Positions 44,224 to 53,302 of a DNA stretch of 64,000 bases are shown piece after piece. This DNA is from Microbacterium limosum (GTDB lineage: Bacteria; Actinomycetota; Actinomycetes; Actinomycetales; Microbacteriaceae). Under the pieces are notes generated by a model. That model worked only from the letters and a program-made list of their open reading frames with translations, did not search any database and was not told the DNA's origin. How positions within the stretch are numbered: position 1 is the stretch's first letter; each line of letters starts with the position of its first letter. The position numbers and the translations under genes are program-made. Location: positions 2,046,001 through 2,110,000 of the forward strand of contig NZ_CP137080.1 in assembly GCF_036324365.1 (NCBI RefSeq). The letters are read 5' to 3'.

Positions 44224-45846
44224 TCAGTGCTCGGTCGCCTTCTCCGCGCCGAAGCCGGTGAGGGAGCGCACGTCCATCTCGGCCGCCAGACGCCGGTCCT
44301 CCTGTCGGCGCGAGGTCACCGAGCCGAGCCAGCCGAGGAAGAACCCGAGCGGGATCGAGACGATCCCGGGGTTGTTCAGCGGCCAGATCGCCGTGCCGAC
44401 ACCGCGGAACACGCTCGTGTCGGTGCCCCAGAAGACGGGCGAGGCGACGATGAGCACGATCGCCGCGCCGAGCCCGCCGTACATGCTCCACACCGCGCCG
44501 CGGGTGGTGAACCCGCGCCAGAACAGCGAGAAGAGGATGGTCGGCAGGTTGGCGGATGCCGCGACGGCGAACGCCAGCGCGACGAGGAACGCGACGTTCT
44601 GTCCCTGCACGCCGATGCCGCCGACGATCGCGAGCACACCGATCACGATGACCGTGCGGCGGGCCACCTTGACCTCGCCGTCGGGCGGAACGTCGCCCTT
44701 CTTCACGACGTTCGCGTAGATGTCGTGCGCGAACGAGGCCGCCGCCGTGATCGTCAGACCCGCGACGACCGCGAGGATCGTCGCGAACGCCACGGCCGAG
44801 ATGAACCCGAGCAGGATCGGCCCGCCGAGCTCGAGCGCGAGCAGCGGCGCCGCCGAGTTGACCCCGCCGGGCGCGGCGCGGATGACGTCGGGACCGACCA
44901 GGGCGCCCGCTCCGTAGCCGAGCACGAGCGTCAGCAGGTAGAAGAGGCCGATGAGCCAGATCGCCCACACCACCGAGCGCCGGGCCTCCTTGGCCGTGGG
45001 CACCGTGTAGAAGCGCATCAGCACGTGCGGCAGCCCGGCGGTGCCGAGTACGAGCGCGATCGCGAGGCTGATGAAGTCCCACGGGTTCGCGCCGTACTGC
45101 AGCCCCGGCCCGAGGATGGCGTCCGGCGGGGTCGTCGTCGAGGCATCCACGGCGCTGGCGAGCAGCCGGTCGAGGCTGAAGCCGTTGATCGCGAGGACCC
45201 AGACGGTCATCACGATGGCGCCGCCGATGAGCAGGAACGCCTTCACGATCTGCACCCAGGTCGTGCCCTTCATGCCGCCCACGAGCACGTAGACGATCAT
45301 GAGCACGCCGACGACGGCGACGATGACCGACTGGCCGACGTAGTCGTCGATGCCGAGCAGCAGCGAGACGAGCCCGCCCGCCCCCGCCATCTGCGCGAGC
45401 AGGTAGAAGAAGCACACCGCGAGCGTCGTGATGGCCGCCGCCATCCGCACCGGCCGCTGCTGCAGTCGGAACGAGAGCACGTCGGCCATCGTGAACTTGC
45501 CGGTGTTGCGCATGAGCTCGGCCACGAGCAGCAGGGCGACCAGCCACGCCACGAGGAACCCGATCGAGTAGAGAAAGCCGTCGTACCCGTTGAGGGCGAT
45601 GGCGCCGCAGATGCCGAGGAAGGACGCCGCGGAGAGGTAGTCGCCCGCGATCGCGAACCCGTTCTGCGGGCCCGTGAACGAGCGGCCCGCGGCGTAGTAG
45701 TCGGCGGCCGTCTTGTTGTTCCGGCTCGCGCGGATGACGATGAACAGCGTCACCGCGACGAACGCGCCGAAGATCGAGATGTTGAGGATCGGGTTGTTCT
45801 CGACGGTCGAGGATGCCGCATCGAGGGCGGCGAGGATCTCGGTCAC
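44224..45846 (-). CDS. Solute:sodium symporter (ActP-like, monocarboxylate/acetate)
   Basis: 540 residues, about 13 transmembrane helices. The SSS family features are visible: AGRSFTGPQNGFAIAGDYLSAASFLGICG, a YLLAQMAGAGGLV stretch, GLPHVLMRFYTVPTAKEARRSVVWA and LTITAAASFAHDIYANVV. It is closest to cation/acetate symporters, consistent with the co-transcribed DUF485 gene; the substrate is inferred. Its GTG/ATG overlaps the DUF485 gene's stop. Confidence 0.92.
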   Translation of the reverse strand: MTEILAALDAASSTVENNPILNISIFGAFVAVTLFIVIRASRNNKTAADYYAAGRSFTGPQNGFAIAGDYLSAASFLGICGAIALNGYDGFLYSIGFLVAWLVALLLVAELMRNTGKFTMADVLSFRLQQRPVRMAAAITTLAVCFFYLLAQMAGAGGLVSLLLGIDDYVGQSVIVAVVGVLMIVYVLVGGMKGTTWVQIVKAFLLIGGAIVMTVWVLAINGFSLDRLLASAVDASTTTPPDAILGPGLQYGANPWDFISLAIALVLGTAGLPHVLMRFYTVPTAKEARRSVVWAIWLIGLFYLLTLVLGYGAGALVGPDVIRAAPGGVNSAAPLLALELGGPILLGFISAVAFATILAVVAGLTITAAASFAHDIYANVVKKGDVPPDGEVKVARRTVIVIGVLAIVGGIGVQGQNVAFLVALAFAVAASANLPTILFSLFWRGFTTRGAVWSMYGGLGAAIVLIVASPVFWGTDTSVFRGVGTAIWPLNNPGIVSIPLGFFLGWLGSVTSRRQEDRRLAAEMDVRSLTGFGAEKATEH

Positions 45847-46196
45847 GCGGAGACCCCCTGCCGACGCTCGAGGTCATCGCGGATCGCCTCGGCCTTGGGG
45901 TCGAGCCTGCGGTTGGCGAAGGCGACGTAGCCCATCGTGATCGCGAAGGTGGTGACGAACTGCCCGAGCCCCATGAGCAGCCCCACGGTGATGTCTCCCC
46001 ACACCCGCTGCGCCATGAACTCGGTCGCGAACGACGACAGCAGCACGTAGGCGAAGTACCAGACGAGGAACGCGATCGCCAACGGGAACACGAAGCTGCG
46101 CTGCGTGCGCTTGAGCTCCTGGAAAGGCGCGGACTCCTCGACCGCGACGTAGTCGATCGCCCCCGGAGGAGCGGTCTCGGATCTCGGGTCGTTCAT
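45843..46196 (-). CDS. DUF485 membrane protein
   Basis: 117 residues from ATG at 46196 with AAGGAGG upstream. Two transmembrane helices and the ELKRTQRSFVFPLAIAFLVWYFAYVLLSSFATEFM motif of the DUF485 family are visible. DUF485 proteins almost always precede actP-type symporter genes, as here, with ATGA overlap. A partner role in transport is likely but not shown. Confidence 0.93.
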   Translation of the reverse strand: MNDPRSETAPPGAIDYVAVEESAPFQELKRTQRSFVFPLAIAFLVWYFAYVLLSSFATEFMAQRVWGDITVGLLMGLGQFVTTFAITMGYVAFANRRLDPKAEAIRDDLERRQGVSA

Positions 46197-46389
46197 GCGG
46201 CCTCCTTGCCGACTCAACGAGCGCGACCGCCCTGGGCGCGCCGATTCCGGGCGCGACGGGCCCGCCTCCCCGGGATGTCATGCCTGGGGCATAACCGCCT
46301 GGTTCGGACGGAATTCCGCGCGCTGCGTGGTGATACCCTCGACGCTACGAAGGCGGCGAGGATGCCGTCACCCCCGAAAGTAGGTAGCG

Positions 46390-47271
46390 ATGCTTACGCA
46401 GGAGCGCAGCGACGACGACGTGCGACTGGTGGCCGGGGCGGTGCGCGATCTCGCCCGCCGCACCCACTTCCCCGTCGCGTTCGGCGGGCTCTTCTCCGAC
46501 GGGTCGGTGTCCGTCACCTCCGTCGTGGGCAGCCGCACCCGCAGCCTCGACGGGCTGAGCGTGCGGCCGGAGCGGGGCCTCGGCGGACGCGCCATGGTCG
46601 AGCTGCGGCCGCGCATGACGCGGGACTACCGGAGCGCGCAGCACATCACCCACGATTACGACGGTCACATCCTCGGGGAGGGCATCACGACCCTGCTCGC
46701 GGTGCCGGTCGTCGTCGACGGCCGCGCGCGCGGCGTGCTCTACGGCGGGGCCTGGGCGTCTCAGGGTGTCGGCGATGTCGTGGCGGCCCCCGCGTTCCAG
46801 GTCGCCGACGCGCTGGCCGCGGAGCTTCGGGTGCGGGAAGAGGTGCGCCGCCGCGTGGCGAAGCTCGCCCCCGCGCCGCTCGCGAGCGCAAGGCTCTCGG
46901 CTCCGCTACGCGAGGAACTGCGGGAGAGCTACGCCGAGCTGCGCCAGGTCGCGTCGGGCATCGTAGACCCCGCCCTGCGTCGCCGCCTGGAGGTGATCGA
47001 GCGGCGCCTGGCCGCCATCTCCGGCGATTCGGGCATCGTGCGCGACACGGCCGCCGCCGGGCGCTCGGCCGGCGACGTCTCGCTCTCGCCCCGCGAGATC
47101 GACGTGCTCGCGTGCGTCGCCCTCGGCGCCACCAACGCCGAGATCGCCGGGTCGCTCGGGCTGCGGGAGGGCACGGTCAAGGCCTACCTGTCCTCCGCGA
47201 TGGGCAAGCTGGATGCCGCGACGCGCCACGCAGCCGTGACGAAGGCGCGCCGCTCGGGGCTTCTGCCCTGA
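46390..47271 (+). CDS. GAF-LuxR-type transcriptional regulator
   Basis: 293 residues. A GAF-like N-terminal domain (about 20-150; LSVRPERGLGGRAMVELRPRMTRDY, ITTLLAVPVVVDGRARGVLYGG) is followed by a linking coiled helix and a C-terminal LuxR HTH (SLSPREIDVLACVALGATNAEIAGSLGLREGTVKAYLSSAMGKLDA). It is divergent from the DUF485/symporter operon over 193 nt and is its probable regulator. The inducer is unknown; the GAF domain could sense an acetate-derived metabolite. Confidence 0.9.
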   Translation: MLTQERSDDDVRLVAGAVRDLARRTHFPVAFGGLFSDGSVSVTSVVGSRTRSLDGLSVRPERGLGGRAMVELRPRMTRDYRSAQHITHDYDGHILGEGITTLLAVPVVVDGRARGVLYGGAWASQGVGDVVAAPAFQVADALAAELRVREEVRRRVAKLAPAPLASARLSAPLREELRESYAELRQVASGIVDPALRRRLEVIERRLAAISGDSGIVRDTAAAGRSAGDVSLSPREIDVLACVALGATNAEIAGSLGLREGTVKAYLSSAMGKLDAATRHAAVTKARRSGLLP

Positions 47272-47320
47272 TGAGCGCGCGGTCGTGCCTTTCGCGCATC
47301 GGTGCGGATAAGGTGTCGAC

Positions 47321-47674
47321 ATGGCCCGCAGAATCGTGCATCAGCTCGTCGACGACCTCGACGGCTCCCTTCTCGAGGTGGGAGAGGGCGAGACAGTGCT
47401 GTTCTCGCTCGACGGCGTCGCATACGAGATCGACCTCACCGACGAGAACGCCGCAGCGCTGCGCGACGCGATGCAGCGCTTCGTCGACGCCGCGCGGCCC
47501 GTCTCCGCGCGCGGTGCCCAGGCATCCGCCGCGACGCGCAAGCGCCGCCGCACCGGCCAGCAGGACTACACCGCGGTCCGCGAGTGGGCCCGCTCGAACG
47601 GCCACCAGGTGTCGGAGCGGGGGCGCGTGCCAGCCGCCGTCATCGAGGCGTACGAGGCGGCGCAGGGCGCCTGA
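47321..47674 (+). CDS. lsr2: Nucleoid-associated protein Lsr2
   Basis: 117 residues. The N-terminal dimerisation domain starts [39 protein letters not shown], and the C-terminal DNA-binding domain ends with [28 protein letters not shown], including the RGR AT-hook-like motif that reads the AT-rich minor groove. Lsr2 silences AT-rich, horizontally acquired DNA in actinobacteria. It could bind the AT-richer island at 8.9-20.2 kb. Confidence 0.95.
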   Translation: MARRIVHQLVDDLDGSLLEVGEGETVLFSLDGVAYEIDLTDENAAALRDAMQRFVDAARPVSARGAQASAATRKRRRTGQQDYTAVREWARSNGHQVSERGRVPAAVIEAYEAAQGA

Positions 47675-47831
47675 CCCCGGCGCGGGGGGGGCTGGACGGC
47701 TGATCGCCCTCTCTATCGCACGCGGTCTCTTTTACATGGGAGAACCCTCCGAATGGGCGCTGTGGCTTGAAACGACTCCGAATTCTCGGAATCGTGGCTT
47801 GCTCGCCGTCCCCTACGGAAGGAAGAGCACC

Positions 47832-48116
47832 ATGCTCACACTCACCGAGAACGCCGCAACCGCTGTCCGCTCCATCGTCTCCCAGGTTCCCGAGGGAGAG
47901 AACGGCGGGCTCCGCATCCGCGGAAACGGCACCCCCGAGGCCGGTTTCGAGCTGCAGATCGCCTCGTCTCCCGAGCCCGAGGACTCCGTCGTCGAGCAGG
48001 GCGCCGCGCGTGTCTTCCTCGAGCCGGCCGCCGCGACCGAGCTCGACGACAAGGTACTCGACGCAGAGGTGTCGCAGGACGGGTCGGTGCGCTTCGCGCT
48101 GGCCGCACAGGCCTGA
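47832..48116 (+). CDS. HesB/IscA-like protein
   Basis: 94 residues from ATG at 47832 (MLTLTENAATAVRSIVSQVPEGENGG). The fold elements LRIRGNGTPEAGFELQIASSPEPED and VFLEPAAATELDDKVLDAEV fit the HesB/IscA family, but the three cysteines that bind Fe-S are absent. It is thus a cysteine-free relative ('adhesin' in some databases). The role is unknown. A terminator follows at 48131. Confidence 0.85.
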   Translation: MLTLTENAATAVRSIVSQVPEGENGGLRIRGNGTPEAGFELQIASSPEPEDSVVEQGAARVFLEPAAATELDDKVLDAEVSQDGSVRFALAAQA

Positions 48117-48130
48117 CCCAGAGTTTTCGC

Positions 48131-48161
48131 GAAGGGCTCCCGCCGCCGGCGGGGGCCCTTC
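48131..48161 (+). terminator. Terminator after the HesB-like gene
   Basis: GAAGGGC/GCCCTTC outer stem with CCCGCC/GGCGGG inner pairing. The convergent kinase gene ends 83 nt further on. Confidence 0.8.
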
Positions 48162-48243
48162 GTCGTTCCCGATCGGATATCGCGCGGCACCGAGCGGTCG
48201 ACGGGATCAGTCGGCGGGCGGTGGTCGCACTCTCGCGGAAGGG

Positions 48244-49764
48244 TCAGTCGTTGCCGCCGCCGCGGTTGCCCGCCCCGCGGCCGTTTCCGCTGTCGTCGCC
48301 GGGGTTCCGGTCGCCGCCGCGGTCGCTGCCCGGACCTCGGTTGCCCCGGTTGTCGGTGTCCGGGCCCCGGTCATCCGCCCCGGACGGGGCATTGCGTGTG
48401 TCCGCGGGCGCGGGCGCCTCGGGTGCGGGCGCCTCGGGTGCGGGCGCCGGTTCCTCGGCGGCAGGCTCGGGAGCGGCGGGGACGACCGCAGTGTTCTGCT
48501 CCACCGTCTCGATGGCGCCCTGCTGCGGTGCCTCTCCGGCGGGAGCCTCCTGCTCCGGCGCGGGCGTCTGCTCGCTCGTGCCGCCCTCCGCGACCGGCGT
48601 CACCGAGGGAGCGGGGTCCACGACTCCGCCCGCAGTCGGCGCAAGCGCGACCGCGACAGCGACGAGACCCGCCGCGAGCCCGGCCGCCCCACCCCACATG
48701 AGCGCGGGGCGGCGGCGCCGGCGTAGGGCACGGTGCTGCGACCGCGTGGTCGGGGGCGCGGGTTCGGAGACCGAGATGCCCGCGCGAACGAGCAGCGCCT
48801 TGATCGGCTCCGTCGCGGGAGGAGCGGGCGCCGGGGGCACCGCGACGATCGCGGTCTCGGCCGCCGTGGGTTCCTCCGCGTGGACCCGCGCCGGCACGTC
48901 GCCGGCGTAGAAGGCGAGGGCTGCGGCATCCATCGTCACGACCGACTCCACGACCGCCGTCGCGCTCGGCCGGGCGAACGGGTCCATCGCGGTCATCGCC
49001 GCAAGCAACTCCCGCCACGGCTCCGGCAGCCAGCCGGGGATCCTCGGAGACTGCGACAGGCGCACGACGATCGACTCCACGCCTGTCGAGTGCGGGAAGG
49101 CACGCACGCCGGTGAGGGTCTCGAGCAGCACGAGCCCGAGCGCATAGATGTCGGCGGCGGGCCCGGCGGGCGCACCGCGCACCTGCTCCGGGGCGAGGTA
49201 GGCAGCCGTGCCCAGGACGGTGCCCGGCGCCGTGAGGCGCGTGCCGTCGGTGAGGTAGGCGATGCCGAAGTCGGCGAGCTTGGCGCGGAAGGGCGCCCCC
49301 GACGCTCCCGGCGGAGCGAGCAGGATGTTGGAGGGTTTCACGTCGCGGTGCACGATGCCTGCGGCGTGCACGGTCGCGAGCGCGTCGGCGAGGTCGCGGG
49401 CGAGCGCCGCCACGGCGGCAGCCGGAAGCGGTCCCGCGTCGGCCCGCTCGCGCAGGGACGGGCCCTCGACGAGCTCCATCACGAGGTAGCCCATCTTGCC
49501 CGGGGCGATATGCGCGTCGTAGAGGGTCACGAGGGACGGGTGGGCGAGCGAGGCCAGCAGCGTGGACTCCATCCGCAGCCGCCCCGAGTCGAGCCCGGGA
49601 TCCGAGCTCTCGCGCATGATCTTCAGGGCGACGACGCGGCCGAGCACGATGTCCTCGGCGCGGTGCACCCGGGCCATGCCCCCCTCGCCGAGGCATTCGC
49701 CCAGCAGGTACCGGCCATCGAGCAGCTCTTGCGTGCCTGCGTCGGCGCGCGACGGGTCGCTCAC
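48244..49764 (-). CDS. Membrane Ser/Thr protein kinase (PknB-like, without PASTA)
   Basis: 506 residues from GTG at 49764 (VSDPSRADAGTQ) with AAGGGA upstream; an ATG 6 nt earlier is less well placed. Kinase motifs: G-loop LGEGGMARV (25-33), Lys in VALKIM (48), HRDVKPSN (139-146), DFGIA (165-169), APEQ (191-194), DIYALG. A basic juxtamembrane stretch RALRRRRRP leads to one membrane helix (354-375). The exported tail is not PASTA repeats but Pro/Ala/Glu-rich then Asn/Asp/Gly/Arg-rich (APAPEAPAPEAPAPAD; RGGDRNPGDDSGNGRGAGNRG). It phosphorylates cytosolic proteins on Ser/Thr. Confidence 0.93.
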   Translation of the reverse strand: MSDPSRADAGTQELLDGRYLLGECLGEGGMARVHRAEDIVLGRVVALKIMRESSDPGLDSGRLRMESTLLASLAHPSLVTLYDAHIAPGKMGYLVMELVEGPSLRERADAGPLPAAAVAALARDLADALATVHAAGIVHRDVKPSNILLAPPGASGAPFRAKLADFGIAYLTDGTRLTAPGTVLGTAAYLAPEQVRGAPAGPAADIYALGLVLLETLTGVRAFPHSTGVESIVVRLSQSPRIPGWLPEPWRELLAAMTAMDPFARPSATAVVESVVTMDAAALAFYAGDVPARVHAEEPTAAETAIVAVPPAPAPPATEPIKALLVRAGISVSEPAPPTTRSQHRALRRRRRPALMWGGAAGLAAGLVAVAVALAPTAGGVVDPAPSVTPVAEGGTSEQTPAPEQEAPAGEAPQQGAIETVEQNTAVVPAAPEPAAEEPAPAPEAPAPEAPAPADTRNAPSGADDRGPDTDNRGNRGPGSDRGGDRNPGDDSGNGRGAGNRGGGND

Positions 49765-49966
49765 GTACATTCCCTTCCGCGACCCGCCCTCCACGCGTCG
49801 CGCACGTCGGAAACGTTAGAGGCACGTGAGGGCTCCCCGTGCGGGGTTGACACGAGGCCCGCGACGTGATGGCGACACGGGTAGCCCACCGGGGCGGCGA
49901 TTTCAACCCCCCTATCCGGCAGAACGTCCCGCGTCACAGTGGATGCAGGCACGACAAAGGGGGCGC

Positions 49967-50281
49967 ATGACACTCGAGATGGCGGTTGGGACGCGGGGCG
50001 TGCGGGCTCCGTGGCGACGCGGCGGAGCCGGAGATGCGCCCGATCTGACGGTGATTCCGGAGGCGCCCGAGCAGGTCCTCTGGCCGTGGGAGCGGATCGG
50101 TGTGGACCGGTACCGCGTGACCGACGGAGCGGCGACCCGCGGTTTCGTCGACGTCGTCGGGCCGGTCTTCGTCGGACTCGCCGGCGAGCGGTACGACCGC
50201 GCGGTCGAGATCGCGCAGACGCTCTCTCTCGAGTCCGCCGCCGAGGCGATTCTTCGCGCTTCCGGAGCCGCGAAGGCCTGA
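49967..50281 (+). CDS. Conserved hypothetical protein
   Basis: 104 residues from ATG at 49967 with AAAGGGGG upstream. No signal peptide; an Arg/Gly-rich N-terminus, then a compact VLWPWERIGVDRYRVTDGAATRGFVDVVGPVFVGLAGERYDRAVEIAQTLSLESAAEAIL core. I recognise no domain. It diverges from the kinase gene over about 200 nt. Confidence 0.7.
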   Translation: MTLEMAVGTRGVRAPWRRGGAGDAPDLTVIPEAPEQVLWPWERIGVDRYRVTDGAATRGFVDVVGPVFVGLAGERYDRAVEIAQTLSLESAAEAILRASGAAKA

Positions 50282-50389
50282 TCGGGGCTCGGCACGCGAG
50301 CGACGAGCCTGTCAAGGCCTCACGGCCTGGCGCATCGTCGCCCTAATGTGGCCGACGCACGCACGCCGCACGGAAGGATGAGGGGCCCG

Positions 50390-51679
50390 ATGACCGATCG
50401 CACCGACAGGATCTCGCTGGCCGGATCGGTGTCGCTCGGCACCGGCGTGATGATCGGCGCAGGCATCTTCGCGCTCGTCGGACAGGTGGCGGGCTTCGCG
50501 GGCGACTGGTTCCCGCTCGCGTTCCTGCTGGGCGGTGCCGTCGCGGGCGTCAGCGCATATTCGTACATCCGATACTCGAGCGTCAACCCGTCCTCGGGCG
50601 GCATCGCGATGCTGCTGAAGGATGCCTACGGTCCGGGCGTCGTCGCGGGGTCGTTCTCCCTCTTTATGTACGTGTCGATGGTCGTGGCCGAGAGCCTGCT
50701 CGCCCGCACGTTCGGCACCTACCTGCTGCGACCGTTCGGGCTGCAGGATTCCGCGGTGCTCGTCCCCGTGCTCGGCGTGATCGTGATCGCGGCCGCCGCC
50801 GTGATCAACCTCGTCGGCAACCGCCTCGTCGAGGCATCCGCCACCACCACCGCGGTGGCCAAGATCGTGGGCATCGCGGTGCTGGCGATCGCGGGCATCG
50901 TCGGCACGGCCGTCGCCGGCGACGGACTCTTCGCACACAGCTCGGGCGAGAGTCCCGACGTGCTGGGGCTGCTCGCCGGCACGACGCTGTGCGTACTGGC
51001 CTACAAGGGCTTCACGACGATCACCAACCAGGGCGACGACATCCGCGACGCGGAGAAGAACATCGCGCGGTCGATCATGATCTCGCTGGCGATCTGCGGC
51101 GCGCTCTACCTGCTCATCACCCTGTCGGTGGAGGCGAGCATCGGCGCGGAGGGCGCTGTCGAGGCCCGCGACTACGCCCTCGCGCAGGCCGCCGAGCCGC
51201 TTTTCGGGGCGTGGGGCGTGGGCATCACGGTCGCGATCGCCGTGGTCGCCACGGTGTCGGGGCTGCTGGCGAGCCTGTACTCGGTCTCGCGTCTGTACGC
51301 GATGCTGCAGGACATGCGCCAGGCGCCGGCACTGCCCGAGCGGGTGCCGCACCAGCCGCTGCTCATCACCGCGGCACTCGCGATCCTCGCGACGGCCTTC
51401 CTCGACCTGTCGCAGATCGCGTCGATGGGAGCGTTCCTCTACCTCACGATGGACATCGCCGTGCAGTGGGGCGTCATGCGCCACCTGCGCGAGAAGATCC
51501 ACGCCGTGCGGTGGATGCCGGTGCTCGCGATCGTGCTCGACCTCGCGATCCTCATCCCCTTCACGATCATGAAGGTGCAGGAGGACCTGCTCACGGTGAT
51601 CGTCGCCGCGGCGGTTGCGGCGGCGATCTTCGTCGGCCAGGTCATCACGGTGCGCGCGAGGAGCGCGCAGCGGGGCTGA
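50390..51679 (+). CDS. APC-superfamily amino acid permease
   Basis: 429 residues from ATG at 50390 with GGAAGGATGAGGGG upstream. Twelve membrane helices; the first carries the substrate/ion-site motif GTGVMIGAGIFALVGQVAG. The FTTITNQGDDIRDAEKNIARS loop between helices 6 and 7 is typical of APC proteins. The substrate is probably an amino acid, unknown which. Confidence 0.9.
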   Translation: MTDRTDRISLAGSVSLGTGVMIGAGIFALVGQVAGFAGDWFPLAFLLGGAVAGVSAYSYIRYSSVNPSSGGIAMLLKDAYGPGVVAGSFSLFMYVSMVVAESLLARTFGTYLLRPFGLQDSAVLVPVLGVIVIAAAAVINLVGNRLVEASATTTAVAKIVGIAVLAIAGIVGTAVAGDGLFAHSSGESPDVLGLLAGTTLCVLAYKGFTTITNQGDDIRDAEKNIARSIMISLAICGALYLLITLSVEASIGAEGAVEARDYALAQAAEPLFGAWGVGITVAIAVVATVSGLLASLYSVSRLYAMLQDMRQAPALPERVPHQPLLITAALAILATAFLDLSQIASMGAFLYLTMDIAVQWGVMRHLREKIHAVRWMPVLAIVLDLAILIPFTIMKVQEDLLTVIVAAAVAAAIFVGQVITVRARSAQRG

Positions 51680-51823
51680 CGTCGGCGATCTCGGTGCCGA
51701 CGGGACCCGAGACCCGGCGGGTGGTGATCCGGGCCCGATTTCTCATCTTCTTCTCATCTTCAGACCCCTGATCGGCGCGGATTCCGGGGCTTGGATGTCG
51801 GTGGCCCCGGGCATGATTGCCCC

Positions 51824-53188
51824 ATGACCGATACCGCGCTCAACGCCCGGCTCCGGGCCGACGCGCGGGTCGATGCGCTGCTGCCGCGGCTCGTCGAGGT
51901 GCGGGCGCAGAAGGCGCGGCTCGAAGCGGAGGAGGCGCGCCTTCTGGCCGAGGCCCGCGGCATAGCGGAGGACTGGACCACCGAAGCGGGCGGGGCGCGC
52001 ACCGGGTCGGATGCCGAGCTGCCGTACCGCTCGATCGCGGCCGAGATCGGGGCGGCGTGGCGGGTCAGTGACCGCACGGTGCAGCGACAGATGCAGGATG
52101 CCGCGACGCTCGTCCACGACTACGTCGCCACCACGGCCGCTCTCGAGGCGGGGCAGATCTCCATCGCCCACGCCCGAGCCCTCGTGTCGGCCGGCGCCGT
52201 CATCGAGCACGCCCAGCTGCGGGCCGAGTACGAAGACACCGTCCTCCCGCTCGCGTTCACCGAGGCGGCCTCGCGCTTCGCCCCGCTCGCCAAGCGCCGC
52301 GCGGAGTGGTTCGCCGACACCACCTTCGAAGAGCGCCACCACCGTGCGCTCGACGACCGCGCGGTCTGGGTCACCGACCTCGACGACGGAATGGCAGAGC
52401 TGCGGGCGCTGCTGCCAGCGGTCGTCGCCCACGGCATCCACGACCGCCTGTCGCAGATGGCCCGCAGCGTGGTCGATGCGCGCAGGCATGCCGTCGCCGG
52501 CGAGGGCGACGCCTCCCACCCTCGCGTCGCTCACGACTCGGATGCCGAGGCCTCCGATGACGAGCGCACCACCGACCAGGTGCGCGCCGACGTCTTCGCC
52601 GACCTCCTGCTGGCGGGAGAGCCGACGGCGCATACCGTTCCGGGCGGCCTCGGGGCGATCCGGGCGAACGTCCAGGTCACCGTTCCGGTCATGAGCCTCA
52701 TCGAGAAGCGCGTGACCGACCCCTACGAAAGCCCCTTCCTCGTGGGCCACTCCCCCGTCGATACCCGCACCGCGCTCTCGCTCACGGCGGCGGCGCCCGG
52801 ATGGGATCGCATCCTCACTCACCCGATCTCGGGGCAGGTGCTCGCGGTCGACCGCTATCGCCCGAGCGAGCACATGCGCCGACACCTCACCGTCCGGGAT
52901 CAGCACTGCCGCTTCCCCGGGTGTCGCCTGCCCGCCAAGCGATGCGACGCCGACCATACGATCGACCACGCCCACGGCGGCGCGACGAGTGCCGAGAATC
53001 TCGCCCTGTTCTGCCGACGACATCACGTGCTCAAGCACCAGACCGCCTGGAGGGTGACTCAGCGGGGCGGCGGCGACCTCGAATGGACCAGCCCCACCGG
53101 ACGCAGCTACATAGACACCCCCGTCAGTCGCGTCGAGTTCGCCCCCGACCCCGAGTGCGAGATCGAACCCGATCCCGTGCCGTTCTGA
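51824..53188 (+). CDS. DUF222 / HNH endonuclease domain protein
   Basis: 454 residues from ATG at 51824. A long helical DUF222 part (VRAQKARLEAEEARLLAEARG; WRVSDRTVQRQM; AHARALVSAG) is followed by a C-terminal HNH domain (DQHCRFPGCRLPAKRCDADHTIDHAHGGATSAENLALFCRRHHVLKH) with its Cys pairs, Asp/His and Asn-Leu-His set intact. The family is highly repeated in actinobacterial genomes (13E12-like). A DNA nuclease function is inferred from HNH. Confidence 0.9.
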   Translation: MTDTALNARLRADARVDALLPRLVEVRAQKARLEAEEARLLAEARGIAEDWTTEAGGARTGSDAELPYRSIAAEIGAAWRVSDRTVQRQMQDAATLVHDYVATTAALEAGQISIAHARALVSAGAVIEHAQLRAEYEDTVLPLAFTEAASRFAPLAKRRAEWFADTTFEERHHRALDDRAVWVTDLDDGMAELRALLPAVVAHGIHDRLSQMARSVVDARRHAVAGEGDASHPRVAHDSDAEASDDERTTDQVRADVFADLLLAGEPTAHTVPGGLGAIRANVQVTVPVMSLIEKRVTDPYESPFLVGHSPVDTRTALSLTAAAPGWDRILTHPISGQVLAVDRYRPSEHMRRHLTVRDQHCRFPGCRLPAKRCDADHTIDHAHGGATSAENLALFCRRHHVLKHQTAWRVTQRGGGDLEWTSPTGRSYIDTPVSRVEFAPDPECEIEPDPVPF

Positions 53189-53302
53189 TCCCGACTCGGG
53201 GCACAAGCGACGACCACGAAGCAGGACCGCGAGTCGGCGGGCCGACCCCTCGGGTAGATTGCGTGCGAGCGCCCGGGCCCCGACACGACGGAAAGGTCGC
53301 GC

